From JBNKHG01 sp050290225 (GTDB lineage: Bacteria > Pseudomonadota > Gammaproteobacteria > Pseudomonadales > Cellvibrionaceae): DNA of 64,000 nt. The translations under genes were made by a program, and so were the position numbers. Below the pieces are notes generated by a model. It searched no databases. It was not told the origin of the DNA and was given only the letters and a program-made list of their open reading frames with translations. Of this stretch, positions 35,508 to 44,526 are shown in pieces. The stretch is taken from contig JBNKHG010000036.1 of assembly GCA_050290225.1 (NCBI GenBank), forward strand, positions 1-64,000, written 5' to 3'. Each line of letters starts with the position of its first letter. Position 1 is the first letter of the stretch.

Positions 35508-36368
35508 TCAGTCCAGGGGGCGTATCAAGCCTTCCTGGACAGTGGAGGCGACCAATTTGCCGTCTCGGGTGTAAATCTGGCCGCGGTTAAGTCCTCGGGC
35601 ACCACCCGCCCAAGGGCTGTCAGTCGCGTACAGTAGCCATTCATCGGCACGAAAGTCGGTGTGGAACCACATGGCATGATCAAGGCTGGCGGGCATCAGC
35701 TTGGGATTGAATACATTGGTCGGGTGGGGAAACAGGCTGGTGGCCATGAGCCCCAAATCCGAAGCGTAAGCCAGAGCTGAACGATGCAGAATCGGATCGT
35801 CCGGGAGCGTCCCGGTGGCTTTGATCCAAAATCGGCCAACGGGTTGAGACGGTATATCCGAAAGATAGGATTCGGTATCCACAGGGCGTAATTCGAACAT
35901 GCCACGTTTCGACAGGGTCGCCAGCACGTCTTCAGGCAGTTCCGGGTGTAACTGCATGGCGATATCCCTGCCGGAAGGCAGGGTGTCGGGGTCATCCATC
36001 GATTCCAGAAATGGCATCTGGTGTTCATAACCGGCTTCTTCGGTATGGTAGGACACCGCCATATTGAAAATAGCGCGCCCTTTTTGTTTGGCGACCACGC
36101 GACGGGTGGTAAAACTGCGGCCGTCACGTATCCGGTCCACGTCGTAGATAACGGGCAATTCGCTGCTGCCGGCCCGAAGGAAGTAACCGTGGAGAGAGTG
36201 TGGCTTGCGGTCCTCTACCGTTTGTGACGCCGCCACCAATGCCTGGCCCAGTACCTGGCCACCGAAGAGATGCTTGCGGTGATTCTCCTGGTAGCTGAGA
36301 CTGCGGTAGAGGTTAATGTCCAGTTGCTCTAGTTGTAACAGATCAACAAGTTGTTCAGTCATGGCCAT
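35508..36368 (-). CDS. tesB: Acyl-CoA thioesterase II (TesB)
   Basis: 286 aa double-hotdog enzyme that hydrolyses acyl-CoA to free acid and CoA. Markers: HLFGGQVLGQALVAA, SLHGYFLRAG, GRSFTTRRVVAKQKGRAIFNMAVSYH, and the second hotdog with LDHAMWFHTDFRADEWLLYATDSPWAGGARGLNRGQIYTRDG. Length matches E. coli TesB. ATG two codons in is an alternative start. Divergent from a TetR regulator with a palindrome between them, so probably fatty-acid- or acyl-CoA-responsive. Confidence 0.95.
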   Translation of the reverse strand: MAMTEQLVDLLQLEQLDINLYRSLSYQENHRKHLFGGQVLGQALVAASQTVEDRKPHSLHGYFLRAGSSELPVIYDVDRIRDGRSFTTRRVVAKQKGRAIFNMAVSYHTEEAGYEHQMPFLESMDDPDTLPSGRDIAMQLHPELPEDVLATLSKRGMFELRPVDTESYLSDIPSQPVGRFWIKATGTLPDDPILHRSALAYASDLGLMATSLFPHPTNVFNPKLMPASLDHAMWFHTDFRADEWLLYATDSPWAGGARGLNRGQIYTRDGKLVASTVQEGLIRPLD

Positions 36369-36386
36369 AGTCTATAGTATTTAGGA

Positions 36387-36404
36387 GCTATTGGTTACAA
36401 TAGC
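36387..36404. promoter_or_regulatory. Candidate TetR operator between tesB and the TetR gene
   Basis: GCTATTG and CAATAGC are perfect inverted 7-bp arms around a 4-base centre. The site is 18 bp upstream of tesB's ATG and 25 bp upstream of the TetR ATG, right for repression of both. Base pairing seen; binding is inference. Confidence 0.55.
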
Positions 36405-36429
36405 AAACTGATCGAACAAGGGCCGTAGG

Positions 36430-37116
36430 ATGGATAAAGCAAAGCAGAAAGTCCAGAAGTTCAGACAGCGCGAGCAGAACATACTGGATGCTGCCCTGGC
36501 ATTATTGATTGAGCGCGGCGAAGAAAACGTCACTGTCGAACAGATTGCCGAGCATGTGGATATTGGTAAAGGGACCATATACAAACACTTCACCTCGAAA
36601 ACCGACATCTACATGCAGTTGCTGTTTGACTACGAGCAGGCACTGGCGGAAAAATTGAAGGACGCTATCGCAGCCACGGAAAAAGGCGATTACGCTGCTC
36701 CGGCTAGAGCTTATTTTGAGTCACGTATGTCAGATCCGACCAAAGCACGGTTGTTTCAGCGTCTTGAAGAAAAAATTATTGCCTTGAATCAGGTGCCGGA
36801 AAAGATGCAGGCCTTGAACAAGATTCGGGGGGATATTTCGGCATCGCTCAACCAGATGTTTCAACGGCGAATAGATGAAGGTCGACTGGAGAATGTGCCA
36901 CCCTATTTTTATTACTCCGCATACTGGGCGCTGACGCAAGGAGCGGTTGAACTTTACCATTCCAAGGCCTTTGCATCGGTTGTGGAAGATATGGATGGTT
37001 TGATGTCGTTTATTATGGAATTGGGGGTTCACATGGGTAGTAAAAATGTACCGGCAGCCAATGCCGCTGTGGAACAGAGTTCGGCGAGTCACGATCAGAT
37101 TGAAAATAATGAATAA
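36430..37116 (+). CDS. TetR/AcrR-family regulator
   Basis: 228 aa. The HTH sits at residues 16-62 (ILDAALALLIERGEENVTVEQIAEHVDIGKGTIYKHFTSK). The ligand domain follows with no strong family signature; a C-terminal polar tail begins at about 205. Divergent from tesB, with a perfect palindrome between them, so it probably represses tesB and itself in response to an acyl compound. The downstream lipoprotein gene starts inside its stop (ATGAATAA), so it shares the transcript. Confidence 0.92.
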   Translation: MDKAKQKVQKFRQREQNILDAALALLIERGEENVTVEQIAEHVDIGKGTIYKHFTSKTDIYMQLLFDYEQALAEKLKDAIAATEKGDYAAPARAYFESRMSDPTKARLFQRLEEKIIALNQVPEKMQALNKIRGDISASLNQMFQRRIDEGRLENVPPYFYYSAYWALTQGAVELYHSKAFASVVEDMDGLMSFIMELGVHMGSKNVPAANAAVEQSSASHDQIENNE

Positions 37117-37786
37117 CGTTTATTGCCTGGGGAGCCGCCTCAATATCACTTCTCTGTGTATTTCCTTAACGAGGATAACGGCGTTCCTGGGTGCGGCAGC
37201 GATGTCGTTGATTGTTGGATGTACCAACGAGTACGCGATACAGGAAACTGAATACTGGGGGGATAAATCGCAAGTTGCATCGACCCACAGTGTTAGTCGT
37301 CAGGGGGACTGGGTACTTCCTGCAGACAGTCCCATCTACATCGCCAAACCGCAAACGCCGCAAGGGAGCGATAGCACCCAACAAGCCGTGACCAACCAGA
37401 TTTGCGCGAATCTTGCAAAAGCCATGTCTGAGTACTTCCCTCAGACGACGCTTGGTGCGGACTTTTTATTCCTGGAGGATGCGCTGGCTGAGGCCCGCCG
37501 TTCGGGCAATCTTTATCTGATTTATCCCAAGTTGGTACAGTTTCATCAAGGGACGCTTGCGGGCGATCAGTTGGAGGATGAGGCTGAAGACATCAGAGCG
37601 ATCAGCAGAAGTCGTATCTCCGTTCAATTAATGATCTATGATGTACTGTCCCGGCAATTTATTGAAGGTGTCACCGTCCACAGTAAAGGGGGTTGGCTGG
37701 CCGATTTTAAGGAGGAGCCTTCCAGTTTGATTGCTGAGGGGTTCGCCCTCTTCAGTCGCCAGCTTTCGGCTGTAGCGCCCGATTAG
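37109..37786 (+). CDS. Lipoprotein, DUF4823-like
   Basis: 225 aa. The N-terminal hydrophobic segment ends in LIVGC, a lipobox, so the mature protein is probably membrane-anchored through Cys38. The rest (DWVLPADSPIYIAKP, QQAVTNQICANLAKAM, DVLSRQFIEGVTV) resembles DUF4823, an uncharacterised proteobacterial lipoprotein family. ATG 37109 overlaps the TetR stop by 8 bp. Function unknown. Confidence 0.7.
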   Translation: MNNVYCLGSRLNITSLCISLTRITAFLGAAAMSLIVGCTNEYAIQETEYWGDKSQVASTHSVSRQGDWVLPADSPIYIAKPQTPQGSDSTQQAVTNQICANLAKAMSEYFPQTTLGADFLFLEDALAEARRSGNLYLIYPKLVQFHQGTLAGDQLEDEAEDIRAISRSRISVQLMIYDVLSRQFIEGVTVHSKGGWLADFKEEPSSLIAEGFALFSRQLSAVAPD

Positions 37787-37863
37787 CCCGCTATAAACGT
37801 CGCCCGAATTCAATATAGCAAGAGTTGAAGTCCTCTCGAAAAACTGTTTACCCAGAGTTCACT

Positions 37864-38427
37864 ATGACCCGACCCACTCCTGACGCTCTTTTCGAGCAAC
37901 TGCGCGCCGCCCAGGCCGCCGATGAGGCCAAGTTACCGCCTGTGGACAAGTGGCACCCTGAGCTCAGTGGCGACATGGATATGCGCATTGCCCGCGACGG
38001 GACCTGGTACCACGAAGGCAACCCCATCAAACGCGAGGCGATGGTAAAGCTTTTTTCCAGCATTCTAGTCAGGGAAGGGGATGAGTATTTTCTGGTGACG
38101 CCGGTAGAGAAATGGCGTATCCAGGTGGATGACGCTCCCTTTGTGGCGGTGGCAGTGGCGGTGGAAAATCCCGGTGAAAACCAGGCATTGCTATTTACCA
38201 CCAATACAGGCTCGACAGTGATTGCCGGCGATAACAATGCGCTCTGGATCAGAACCGATGCCAGCAATGGCGAGCCATCGCCCTACATACACGTCAGAAA
38301 GAATCTCAACGCGCTGATTAATCGCAATGTCTTTTATCAGTTGGCTGATATGGCTGTCGAGCGGGTGGTGGAAGGGCGTTCGCAATGGGGAGTCTGGAGT
38401 CTGGGGCGTTTCTTTAGTCTGGAATAA
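37864..38427 (+). CDS. DUF1285 protein
   Basis: 187 aa soluble protein. Characteristic order: PPVDKWHPELSGDMDMRIARDGTWYHEGNPIKREAMVKLFSSIL, DEYFLVTPVEKWRI, ENQALLFTTNTG and YIHVRKNLNALINRNVFYQLADMAV. ATG 37864 is chosen because the 13 upstream codons lack family similarity. Conserved in gammaproteobacteria; role unknown. Convergent with the ETF-QO gene. Confidence 0.92.
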   Translation: MTRPTPDALFEQLRAAQAADEAKLPPVDKWHPELSGDMDMRIARDGTWYHEGNPIKREAMVKLFSSILVREGDEYFLVTPVEKWRIQVDDAPFVAVAVAVENPGENQALLFTTNTGSTVIAGDNNALWIRTDASNGEPSPYIHVRKNLNALINRNVFYQLADMAVERVVEGRSQWGVWSLGRFFSLE

Positions 38428-38430
38428 GCA

Positions 38431-38462
38431 CAAAAAAAGGGCCGCATGACTGCAGCCCTTTG
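38431..38462. terminator. Bidirectional terminator between DUF1285 and ETF-QO genes
   Basis: AAAGGGC and GCCCTTT form a stem around a 12-base loop. The A-run on its left side (38432-38438) gives a T-run for the minus-strand ETF-QO transcript, and the hairpin is also right behind the plus-strand DUF1285 stop. Confidence 0.75.
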
Positions 38463-38474
38463 AGGTGGATAGGA

Positions 38475-40115
38475 TCACATATTGGGGTAGTTGGGACCGC
38501 CGGAACCTTCCGGTGCCACCCAGGTAATATTCTGAGTCGGGTCCTTGATGTCGCAGGTTTTGCAATGGACGCAGTTCTGGGCATTGATCTGGAACCGCTT
38601 GTTGCCGTCCTCGCCCTCAACAATTTCGTATACACCCGCCGGGCAGTAGCGCTGAGCTGGCTCGTCATAGACGGGCAGGTTGTGATTCAGCGGCACATCC
38701 GGGTCGGTTAACTTCAGGTGGCAGGGCTGATCTTCCTCGTGGTTGGTGTTTGACAGGAAGACCGAGGACAGCTTGTCGAAGCTGAGTGCACCGTCGGGCT
38801 TGGGGTAATCGATCTTCTTGCATTCTGCGGCTGGCTTTAGCTGGGCGTGGTCCGGTTTGGGGTCGGACAGCGTCCAGGGCAGTTTGCCATTGAACAGGTT
38901 GAGGTCGATAAAAGCGTAAGCGGAGCCGAGTATATTGCCCCACTTGTGTTGTGCCGGGCCGAAGTTGCGTTGAGTGTGCAACTCCTTGTATGCCCAGGAG
39001 TTCTGATACTCAGTGGTGTATTCGCTGACTTCGTCGTTGGCACGACCGGCATCAATCGCGGCGACCACGGTTTCGGCAGCAATCATGCCGGATTTCATGG
39101 CCGTATGGCTGCCCTTGATCTTGGCGAAATTCAGGGTGCCAGCGTTGTCGCCGATAATCAGGCCGCCGGGGAAGGTCATCTTTGGCTGCGACTGGATGCC
39201 GCCCTTGGTGATGGCGCGGGCCCCGTAGCTGACTCGCTCGCCACCCTCCAGGTACTTCTTGATCATCGGGTGGTGTTTGTAGCGCTGGAATTCGTCAAAC
39301 GGGCTGACGTGGGGGTTGGAGTAGGCCAGGTCTGTGATCAGGCCACAGACCACCTGGTTGTCTTCAATATGGTAGAGGAAGCTGCCACCGGCGGAGCCGG
39401 ATTCGCTCAGAGGCCAACCCGCGGTGTGCACCACCAGGCCTTCTTTGTGTTGCGCGGCGGGGATCTTCCACAGCTCCTTGATGCCGATGCCGTAGTGCTG
39501 GGGTTCCTTGCCAGCGTCGAGGGCAAATTTGGCAATCAGCTGCTTGCCCAGTTGGCCGCGACAGCCCTCGCTGAACAGGGTGTACTTGGCGTGGAGCTCC
39601 ATGCCGGGCATGTAAGAGTCTTTCTTCTCGCCGTCCATGCCGATCCCCATGTCGCCAGTGGCGATACCCTTGACGCTGCCGTCCTCGTTGTAAAGTACTT
39701 CGGCGGCGGCAAAGCAGGGGAAGATCTCCACACCCAGGGCTTCAGCCTGCTCGGCCAGCCAGCGGCAGACATTGCCCAGGCTGACAATGTAGTTGCCTTC
39801 ATTGTGCATGGTCTTGGGGGCGAAGAGGTGGGGGACCTTGATGCCTTTTTCGGCACTGGTGAGCATCAGGATGTCGTCACCGCTGACTTCGGTATTCAGT
39901 GGCGCGCCTTTCTCTTTCCAGTCGGGGAAAAGCTCGTTCAGGGCGGTGGGCTCGAACACGGCGCCGGAGAGGATATGGGCGCCGACCTCGGAGCCTTTCT
40001 CCACCACGCAGACACTGATGGCCTCGCTGAGTTGACGAATGCGACATGCAGCAGCCAGGCCAGAGGGGCCTGCGCCGACAATGACCACATCGTATTCCAT
40101 ATATTCTCGTTCCAC
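38475..40115 (-). CDS. Electron-transfer flavoprotein:ubiquinone oxidoreductase
   Basis: 546 aa. The FAD-binding GxGxxG is in VVIVGAGPSGLAAACRI, and the C-terminus carries the 4Fe-4S ligand motif CPAGVYEI...CVHCKTCDIKDPTQNITW. This membrane-associated enzyme takes electrons from reduced ETF and gives them to ubiquinone. It lies 2 kb from etfBA, separated only by the LuxR gene, so the pathway is physically grouped. Length matches bacterial and mitochondrial ETF-QO. Confidence 0.97.
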   Translation of the reverse strand: MEREYMEYDVVIVGAGPSGLAAACRIRQLSEAISVCVVEKGSEVGAHILSGAVFEPTALNELFPDWKEKGAPLNTEVSGDDILMLTSAEKGIKVPHLFAPKTMHNEGNYIVSLGNVCRWLAEQAEALGVEIFPCFAAAEVLYNEDGSVKGIATGDMGIGMDGEKKDSYMPGMELHAKYTLFSEGCRGQLGKQLIAKFALDAGKEPQHYGIGIKELWKIPAAQHKEGLVVHTAGWPLSESGSAGGSFLYHIEDNQVVCGLITDLAYSNPHVSPFDEFQRYKHHPMIKKYLEGGERVSYGARAITKGGIQSQPKMTFPGGLIIGDNAGTLNFAKIKGSHTAMKSGMIAAETVVAAIDAGRANDEVSEYTTEYQNSWAYKELHTQRNFGPAQHKWGNILGSAYAFIDLNLFNGKLPWTLSDPKPDHAQLKPAAECKKIDYPKPDGALSFDKLSSVFLSNTNHEEDQPCHLKLTDPDVPLNHNLPVYDEPAQRYCPAGVYEIVEGEDGNKRFQINAQNCVHCKTCDIKDPTQNITWVAPEGSGGPNYPNM

Positions 40116-40230
40116 GAGCTTTCTCCTAGCTGTAAATGCATTTTCACGGTTTTATATTATTTTTTTAGCATATAGTTTGGGGCGGGCGACCACCTCACCC
40201 TCAGGGGTTAATTTAGGGTGACGCAGGGGT

Positions 40231-41748
40231 TCAGGATTTACCGGTGCGTACCTTGAGCAGCGCCTGGGTGCGATTTTCAACCCCCATTTTTCCGTAAAGG
40301 TTACGGATATGAACCTTAAGTGTGTTGGGAGAGATCGAGAGTTTATCGGCGATCTGTTTGTTTGTGAGGCCGTCAGCCACACACTCCATCACTTCCTGTT
40401 CCCGCTGAGTCAGGGGTTCCACGAGTGGCGGAGGCTCTTCCCCTGTTAGCGTTTCGCTGTCGTTGGTCGATTCCGAGGCCTGGGTGATCAGTGAGCTGAT
40501 CTCCGGGGCGAGTGCCTGGGATTCATCTTCCGGTAAAGCTTTCACCCAGCGCTGCAATGTCTGTTGCTGGCCCCTGTCCATATCGACAACCGCGAGCTGC
40601 TCAATCAGGCGCCTGGCCCAGCTCCAGTCGCCAAGGGTGAGCACCTGTTCCATGGCATCTTCGACATAGCCGGCCTGTTCGAGCCACTGCGCCGCCCGAG
40701 TCCTGGCCCCCCGCTGCTCTGCTTCGGAGAGTTGCTGGAAACGCTGCAGCAAAAAGCGGCGAAACAGGTCGTGGTAGCGGAACCAGGTGCGATGATTGTC
40801 CAGTGACACCAAAAACAGGTTACACCTGTCCACCTGTTGTAGAAGTGCCTGACTGTCCGTCAGTTCGCCGACCGCATTGCAGAGGGCGGCACAAAACCGT
40901 GGTACACAGGCAGTTAAAACCAGAAAGGCCTTAAGGGAAGGGGGCTGTCGATCGAAGACTTCATCGAAGAGATAGTCTGCCACATCGCGGTGCAGAGGGA
41001 TGGATTCCAACGCCTGTGCCGCTGGAACTCCACGCTCGCGCTGCAACGACAGGGCAATCAGCTGCAGTCCGGCAGCCCAGCCCTCAGCGCTGTGGCTAAG
41101 CTTGGCAATAAGATTATCCTCCAACGCCAAATCCATTGTCTGGCGAAAGAAGGTCCGGCTCTCTTCTTCAGCGAACAGCAGGTCATCAGCCCCCAATTGA
41201 AGCAGCTGGTTGTTGGCGCGGCGGCGCGCCAGCGCCAGCGGCGGCTCGCTGCGGGCAGTGGCCACTATCCGCAGCGCCGGTGGCAAGTGATCGAGAAACA
41301 GGCTCAGCTGTTTCATCAGAACGGAATTGTCCAGCTCGTGAATATCGTCCAGGACCAGGGTTAAAGGTGCACCACGGTTATGGACGCTGAGGGCGTCGAG
41401 GTCATTGAGTAGCGCAACCAAAGCTGCTTGCAGTGAGCCTTCCTCGGTTCCCTCCAGCAGCGTCAAGGCACTCTCGCCCAACTGCGGCTGGGCATTGCGA
41501 AGGGCATTGATAAAATAGCGCCAAAACACAACTGGCACCGACATGCTCTTATCCAGGGTTATCCAGGAGAAGGCGTGGGGATGGGCGTGTAGCCACTGGC
41601 TTACCAGGGTGGTTTTACCATAACCGGCCGGCGCCGAGATCAACACTAACTCTCCGCCGCTGGAGTGCTGCAAACGCTCAACCAACTGCGGGCGAGGCAC
41701 GCAATGTTGACGTAGAGGGGGGAGATAAAACCGTGTTTTTAGCAACAT
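40231..41748 (-). CDS. Compact MalT/STAND-type LuxR regulator
   Basis: 505 aa. An NTPase (NB-ARC-like) domain starts with P-loop APAGYGKTT at about residues 39-47 and LTLVLDDIHELD; the winged-helix and a short helical region follow (EQVLTLGDWSWARRLIEQLAVVDM). The LuxR HTH is at about 445-500 (LTQREQEVMECVADGLTNKQIADKLSISPNTLKVHI). MalT itself is about 900 aa with a long TPR sensor; here that sensor is nearly all missing, leaving the switch and output. It sits between the ETF-QO gene and etfBA and may regulate fatty-acid electron transfer. Confidence 0.9.
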   Translation of the reverse strand: MLLKTRFYLPPLRQHCVPRPQLVERLQHSSGGELVLISAPAGYGKTTLVSQWLHAHPHAFSWITLDKSMSVPVVFWRYFINALRNAQPQLGESALTLLEGTEEGSLQAALVALLNDLDALSVHNRGAPLTLVLDDIHELDNSVLMKQLSLFLDHLPPALRIVATARSEPPLALARRRANNQLLQLGADDLLFAEEESRTFFRQTMDLALEDNLIAKLSHSAEGWAAGLQLIALSLQRERGVPAAQALESIPLHRDVADYLFDEVFDRQPPSLKAFLVLTACVPRFCAALCNAVGELTDSQALLQQVDRCNLFLVSLDNHRTWFRYHDLFRRFLLQRFQQLSEAEQRGARTRAAQWLEQAGYVEDAMEQVLTLGDWSWARRLIEQLAVVDMDRGQQQTLQRWVKALPEDESQALAPEISSLITQASESTNDSETLTGEEPPPLVEPLTQREQEVMECVADGLTNKQIADKLSISPNTLKVHIRNLYGKMGVENRTQALLKVRTGKS

Positions 41749-42088
41749 GCCAGCGCTGAATTCCTCCGGGCCTTTGCAAAAGGCGCATACCTTAAAAGGT
41801 TTTAGGCACAGGGTTCAAGGAGAGAGTCCCGACCGTGGACAACGTCACCCTCAAACCCGGCTGGCCACAAGTCCAACCTTCACTGCAAATCAAATCTAAC
41901 CACTTGATTATAAAGAATATAAATCACAATGGCGAAGACCTCAGGTACTTTACGCAAATGAAGGCGGCAAACATAACGTTCCATTCAGGCCTATTTGAGA
42001 AAATTTCTTATATGAAATAAACCCTTGATCCTTTGGGAAATCTTGAATTGGAATCAACGAGCTAAGGGGGGGGTTAGAGAACCGACTC

Positions 42089-42100
42089 ACCCCTAGGGGT
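42089..42100. promoter_or_regulatory. 12-bp perfect palindrome upstream of etfB
   Basis: ACCCCTAGGGGT is fully self-complementary. It lies in the gap of about 510 bp between the divergent LuxR and etfB genes, otherwise without a supportable gene. A CAAAC-N4-GTTCG element at 42141-42154 resembles the PsrA consensus. Both are possible regulator sites; neither is proven. Confidence 0.3.
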
Positions 42101-42261
42101 ATTGATTTTAAAAAATGAAACAGTCACCATACTCCGCCTTCAAACACCCGTTCGAGCCGTAAGGCAGTGATATCGACGGAAGGTTTGTACGATGAAAAAC
42201 GTGACATTGCCACAGAAGCGATGCCGTTTTGTTCTCAACAGATTAGTGAGACGGGAAACCC

Positions 42262-43011
42262 ATGAAGATTCTTGTTGCTGTTAAACGTGTGGTTGATTAC
42301 AACGTCAAGGTGCGTCCCAAGTCCGATGGTACCGGTGTTGATATCGCCAATGTCAAAATGTCCATCAACCCCTTTTGTGAAATCGCCGTGGAAGAGGCGG
42401 TTCGTCTGAAAGAGAAAGGTGTTGCCACTGAAATCGTCGCCGTTTCCCTGGGGCCCAAACAGTCCCAGGAGCAGATCCGCACAGCGTTGGCGCTGGGAGC
42501 AGACCGCGGCGTCCTGGTTGAAACCGATGCCGAACTGCAGCCGCTGGCCGTCTCCAAATGCCTCAAGGCCCTGGTGGAAAAAGAATCCCCTGACCTCGTG
42601 ATAATGGGCAAGCAGTCCATCGATGGCGACAACAACCAGACTGGCCAGATGCTGGGCGCACTGACCGGCATGCCGCAGGGGACTTTCGCTTCTGAAGTGA
42701 ACCTGGCCGACGGCAAGGTTGCCGTAACCCGTGAAATCGACGGCGGTCTGCAGACTGTGTCCCTCAACCTGCCTGCCATCGTGACCACCGACCTGCGTTT
42801 GAACGAGCCGCGTTACGCCTCGCTGCCAAATATCATGAAGGCCAAGAAAAAGCCGCTGGACATCACCACCCCTGAAGAGCTGGGTGTCGATGTGGCGCCT
42901 CGCGTGCAGACCCTGAAGGTAGAGCCGCCGGCGGAGCGTCAAGCCGGTATCAAGGTCGCCGATGTGGCGGAACTGGTCGACAAACTCAAGAACGAGGCGA
43001 AGGTGGTTTAA
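42262..43011 (+). CDS. etfB: Electron-transfer flavoprotein, beta subunit
   Basis: 249 aa. Family phrases MKILVAVKRVVDYNVKVRPK, INPFCEIAVEEAVRLKEKG, LVIMGKQSIDGDNNQTGQMLGALTGMPQGTFAS and VVTTDLRLNEPRYASLPNIMKAKKKP-like text are clear. It binds AMP and forms a dimer with EtfA, collecting electrons from acyl-CoA and other dehydrogenases. The next gene starts 1 bp after its stop. Confidence 0.97.
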   Translation: MKILVAVKRVVDYNVKVRPKSDGTGVDIANVKMSINPFCEIAVEEAVRLKEKGVATEIVAVSLGPKQSQEQIRTALALGADRGVLVETDAELQPLAVSKCLKALVEKESPDLVIMGKQSIDGDNNQTGQMLGALTGMPQGTFASEVNLADGKVAVTREIDGGLQTVSLNLPAIVTTDLRLNEPRYASLPNIMKAKKKPLDITTPEELGVDVAPRVQTLKVEPPAERQAGIKVADVAELVDKLKNEAKVV

Positions 43012-43012
43012 G

Positions 43013-43942
43013 ATGAGCGTATTAGTTATAGCTGAACACGACAACGCCAGTGTTAAAGGCGCTACCTTGAACACTGTCGCCGCTGCCAAGGCGATTGGTG
43101 GCGATATCGATGTCCTGGTGGCCGGTGCCGGTTGTGCCGCTGCCGGTGAGGCGGCCGCGAAGATAGAAGGTGTGGCCAAGGTCCTGGTGGCCGACAATGC
43201 CGCATACGAGCATCAACTGGCCGAAAACGTCGCTGCCCTGATTGCCGAAGTGGGCAAGAACTACACCCACATTCTGGCCCCTGCGACCACCAACGGTAAA
43301 AATACCCTGCCGCGCGCTGCCGCGCTGCTGGACGTGCAGGCTATCTCCGACATTGTCGCGGTAGAGAGTGCCGATACCTTCAAGCGCCCCATTTATGCCG
43401 GTAACGTCATCGCTACCGTGCAGAGCGCGGACGCCATCAAAGTGATCACTGTGCGCACCACCGGGTTCGATGCGGTTGCCGCCGAAGGTGGTTCCGCCGC
43501 CGTCGAAAGTGTGGACGCCGTCACTGATGCAGGCATTTCCGCCTTTGTGGGTGAGGAATTGGCCAAGTCTGACCGTCCCGAGCTGACCGCGGCCAAGGTG
43601 GTCGTTTCCGGTGGCCGTGGTATGCAGAACGGCGATAACTTTGAGATGTTGTATAAAGTGGCCGACAAGCTGGGCGCAGCAGTGGGTGCCTCCCGCGCCG
43701 CCGTTGACGCCGGCTTTGTACCCAACGATATGCAGGTGGGCCAAACCGGTAAGATTGTGGCTCCGGAGCTGTACATTGCCGTGGGTATCTCTGGTGCAAT
43801 CCAGCACCTGGCCGGGATGAAAGACAGCAAGGTGATTGTCGCCATTAACAAAGACGAAGAGGCACCGATATTCCAGGTGGCGGATTATGGCCTGGTTGCC
43901 GATCTCTTCGATGCGGTTCCCGAATTGGAGAGCAAGCTGTAA
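43013..43942 (+). CDS. etfA: Electron-transfer flavoprotein, alpha subunit
   Basis: 309 aa. The FAD-binding C-domain shows VSGGRGMQNGDNFEMLYKVADKLGAAVGASRAAVDAG, VGQTGKIVAPELYIAVGISGAIQHLAGM and INKDEEAPIFQVADYGLVADLF. It carries FAD for the heterodimer. Starting 1 bp after etfB, it is translationally coupled. ATG 43013 fits the MSVLVIAEHDN start. A strong terminator follows. Confidence 0.97.
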   Translation: MSVLVIAEHDNASVKGATLNTVAAAKAIGGDIDVLVAGAGCAAAGEAAAKIEGVAKVLVADNAAYEHQLAENVAALIAEVGKNYTHILAPATTNGKNTLPRAAALLDVQAISDIVAVESADTFKRPIYAGNVIATVQSADAIKVITVRTTGFDAVAAEGGSAAVESVDAVTDAGISAFVGEELAKSDRPELTAAKVVVSGGRGMQNGDNFEMLYKVADKLGAAVGASRAAVDAGFVPNDMQVGQTGKIVAPELYIAVGISGAIQHLAGMKDSKVIVAINKDEEAPIFQVADYGLVADLFDAVPELESKL

Positions 43943-43961
43943 GCAGCTTTTCGAATTCGCT

Positions 43962-43990
43962 AAAAAACCGGCCCCAGGCCGGTTTTTTTT
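43962..43990 (+). terminator. Rho-independent terminator after etfA
   Basis: CCGGCC and GGCCGG form a stem with a short loop, followed by a T-run (43983-43990) and preceded by an A-run. Ends the etfBA transcript, 20 bp after its stop. Confidence 0.93.
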
Positions 43991-44074
43991 ATGGTTCGCA
44001 TCACTTCAGTTCCTATACAATGGCGCCCGATGAATTGGGACTGACCAATATTGGTATGAGAGGTGTTTTCCCCT

Positions 44075-44284
44075 ATGCATATAACCATCGAAGAGTTTGA
44101 ATCCATTTCCCTGGTAATTGGTGTAGGAGGATTGATTGCCTTTATGGTCTTTATCATGTGGGACCTGGCCAAAAAATCCAATGCTGGCAAGTTCGGCACG
44201 TTTGTCCTTTTCACCGCGCTGGGATTGGGGCTTCTTGGATTTTTGATTAAGACCGTGATGGTGGAGGTGCTGGAAAAAACCTGA
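44075..44284 (+). CDS. DUF2788 small membrane protein
   Basis: 69 aa with two hydrophobic helices (ISLVIGVGGLIAFMVFIMWDL and FVLFTALGLGLLGFLI) and the intervening AKKSNAGKFG loop, matching DUF2788. ATG 44075 follows AGAGG; a GTG at 44063 is also in frame. Inner-membrane protein of unknown function, independent of etfBA by virtue of the terminator. Confidence 0.8.
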   Translation: MHITIEEFESISLVIGVGGLIAFMVFIMWDLAKKSNAGKFGTFVLFTALGLGLLGFLIKTVMVEVLEKT

Positions 44285-44526
44285 GCTGGTCAAACTGTTG
44301 CCGTTATCTCCGGCCAGAGGGGCTGTTTTTACCTAAAGCTATCTCTAGGAAAGTTGTATAATCTATTGAATATGCTGGGTTTTTATTGTTTTTCTGTAAT
44401 TTACCTTAGGTTACAAAGCGGGGATTTGTGACTAATCGGCTCTATACTTAGAACATTATTAAAACCTTGATTCCTTAATCAATTTACGAATCAGAACAAA
44501 CAATAAGAACAGTCTGGACAGGCCAA

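Noticed and set aside
38847..40175. 442-codon open frame on the plus strand opposite the ETF-QO gene
   Set aside because: The reverse strand encodes a complete, family-matching ETF-QO; the antisense frame is Gly/Ala/Val-rich by-product with no recognisable domain.
41835..42020. 61-codon frame upstream of etfB
   Set aside because: No ribosome-binding site, no conserved features, and lies in a probable regulatory gap.
42235..43197. 320-codon minus-strand frame over etfB and etfA
   Set aside because: Overlaps two well-matched genes completely and has no domain.
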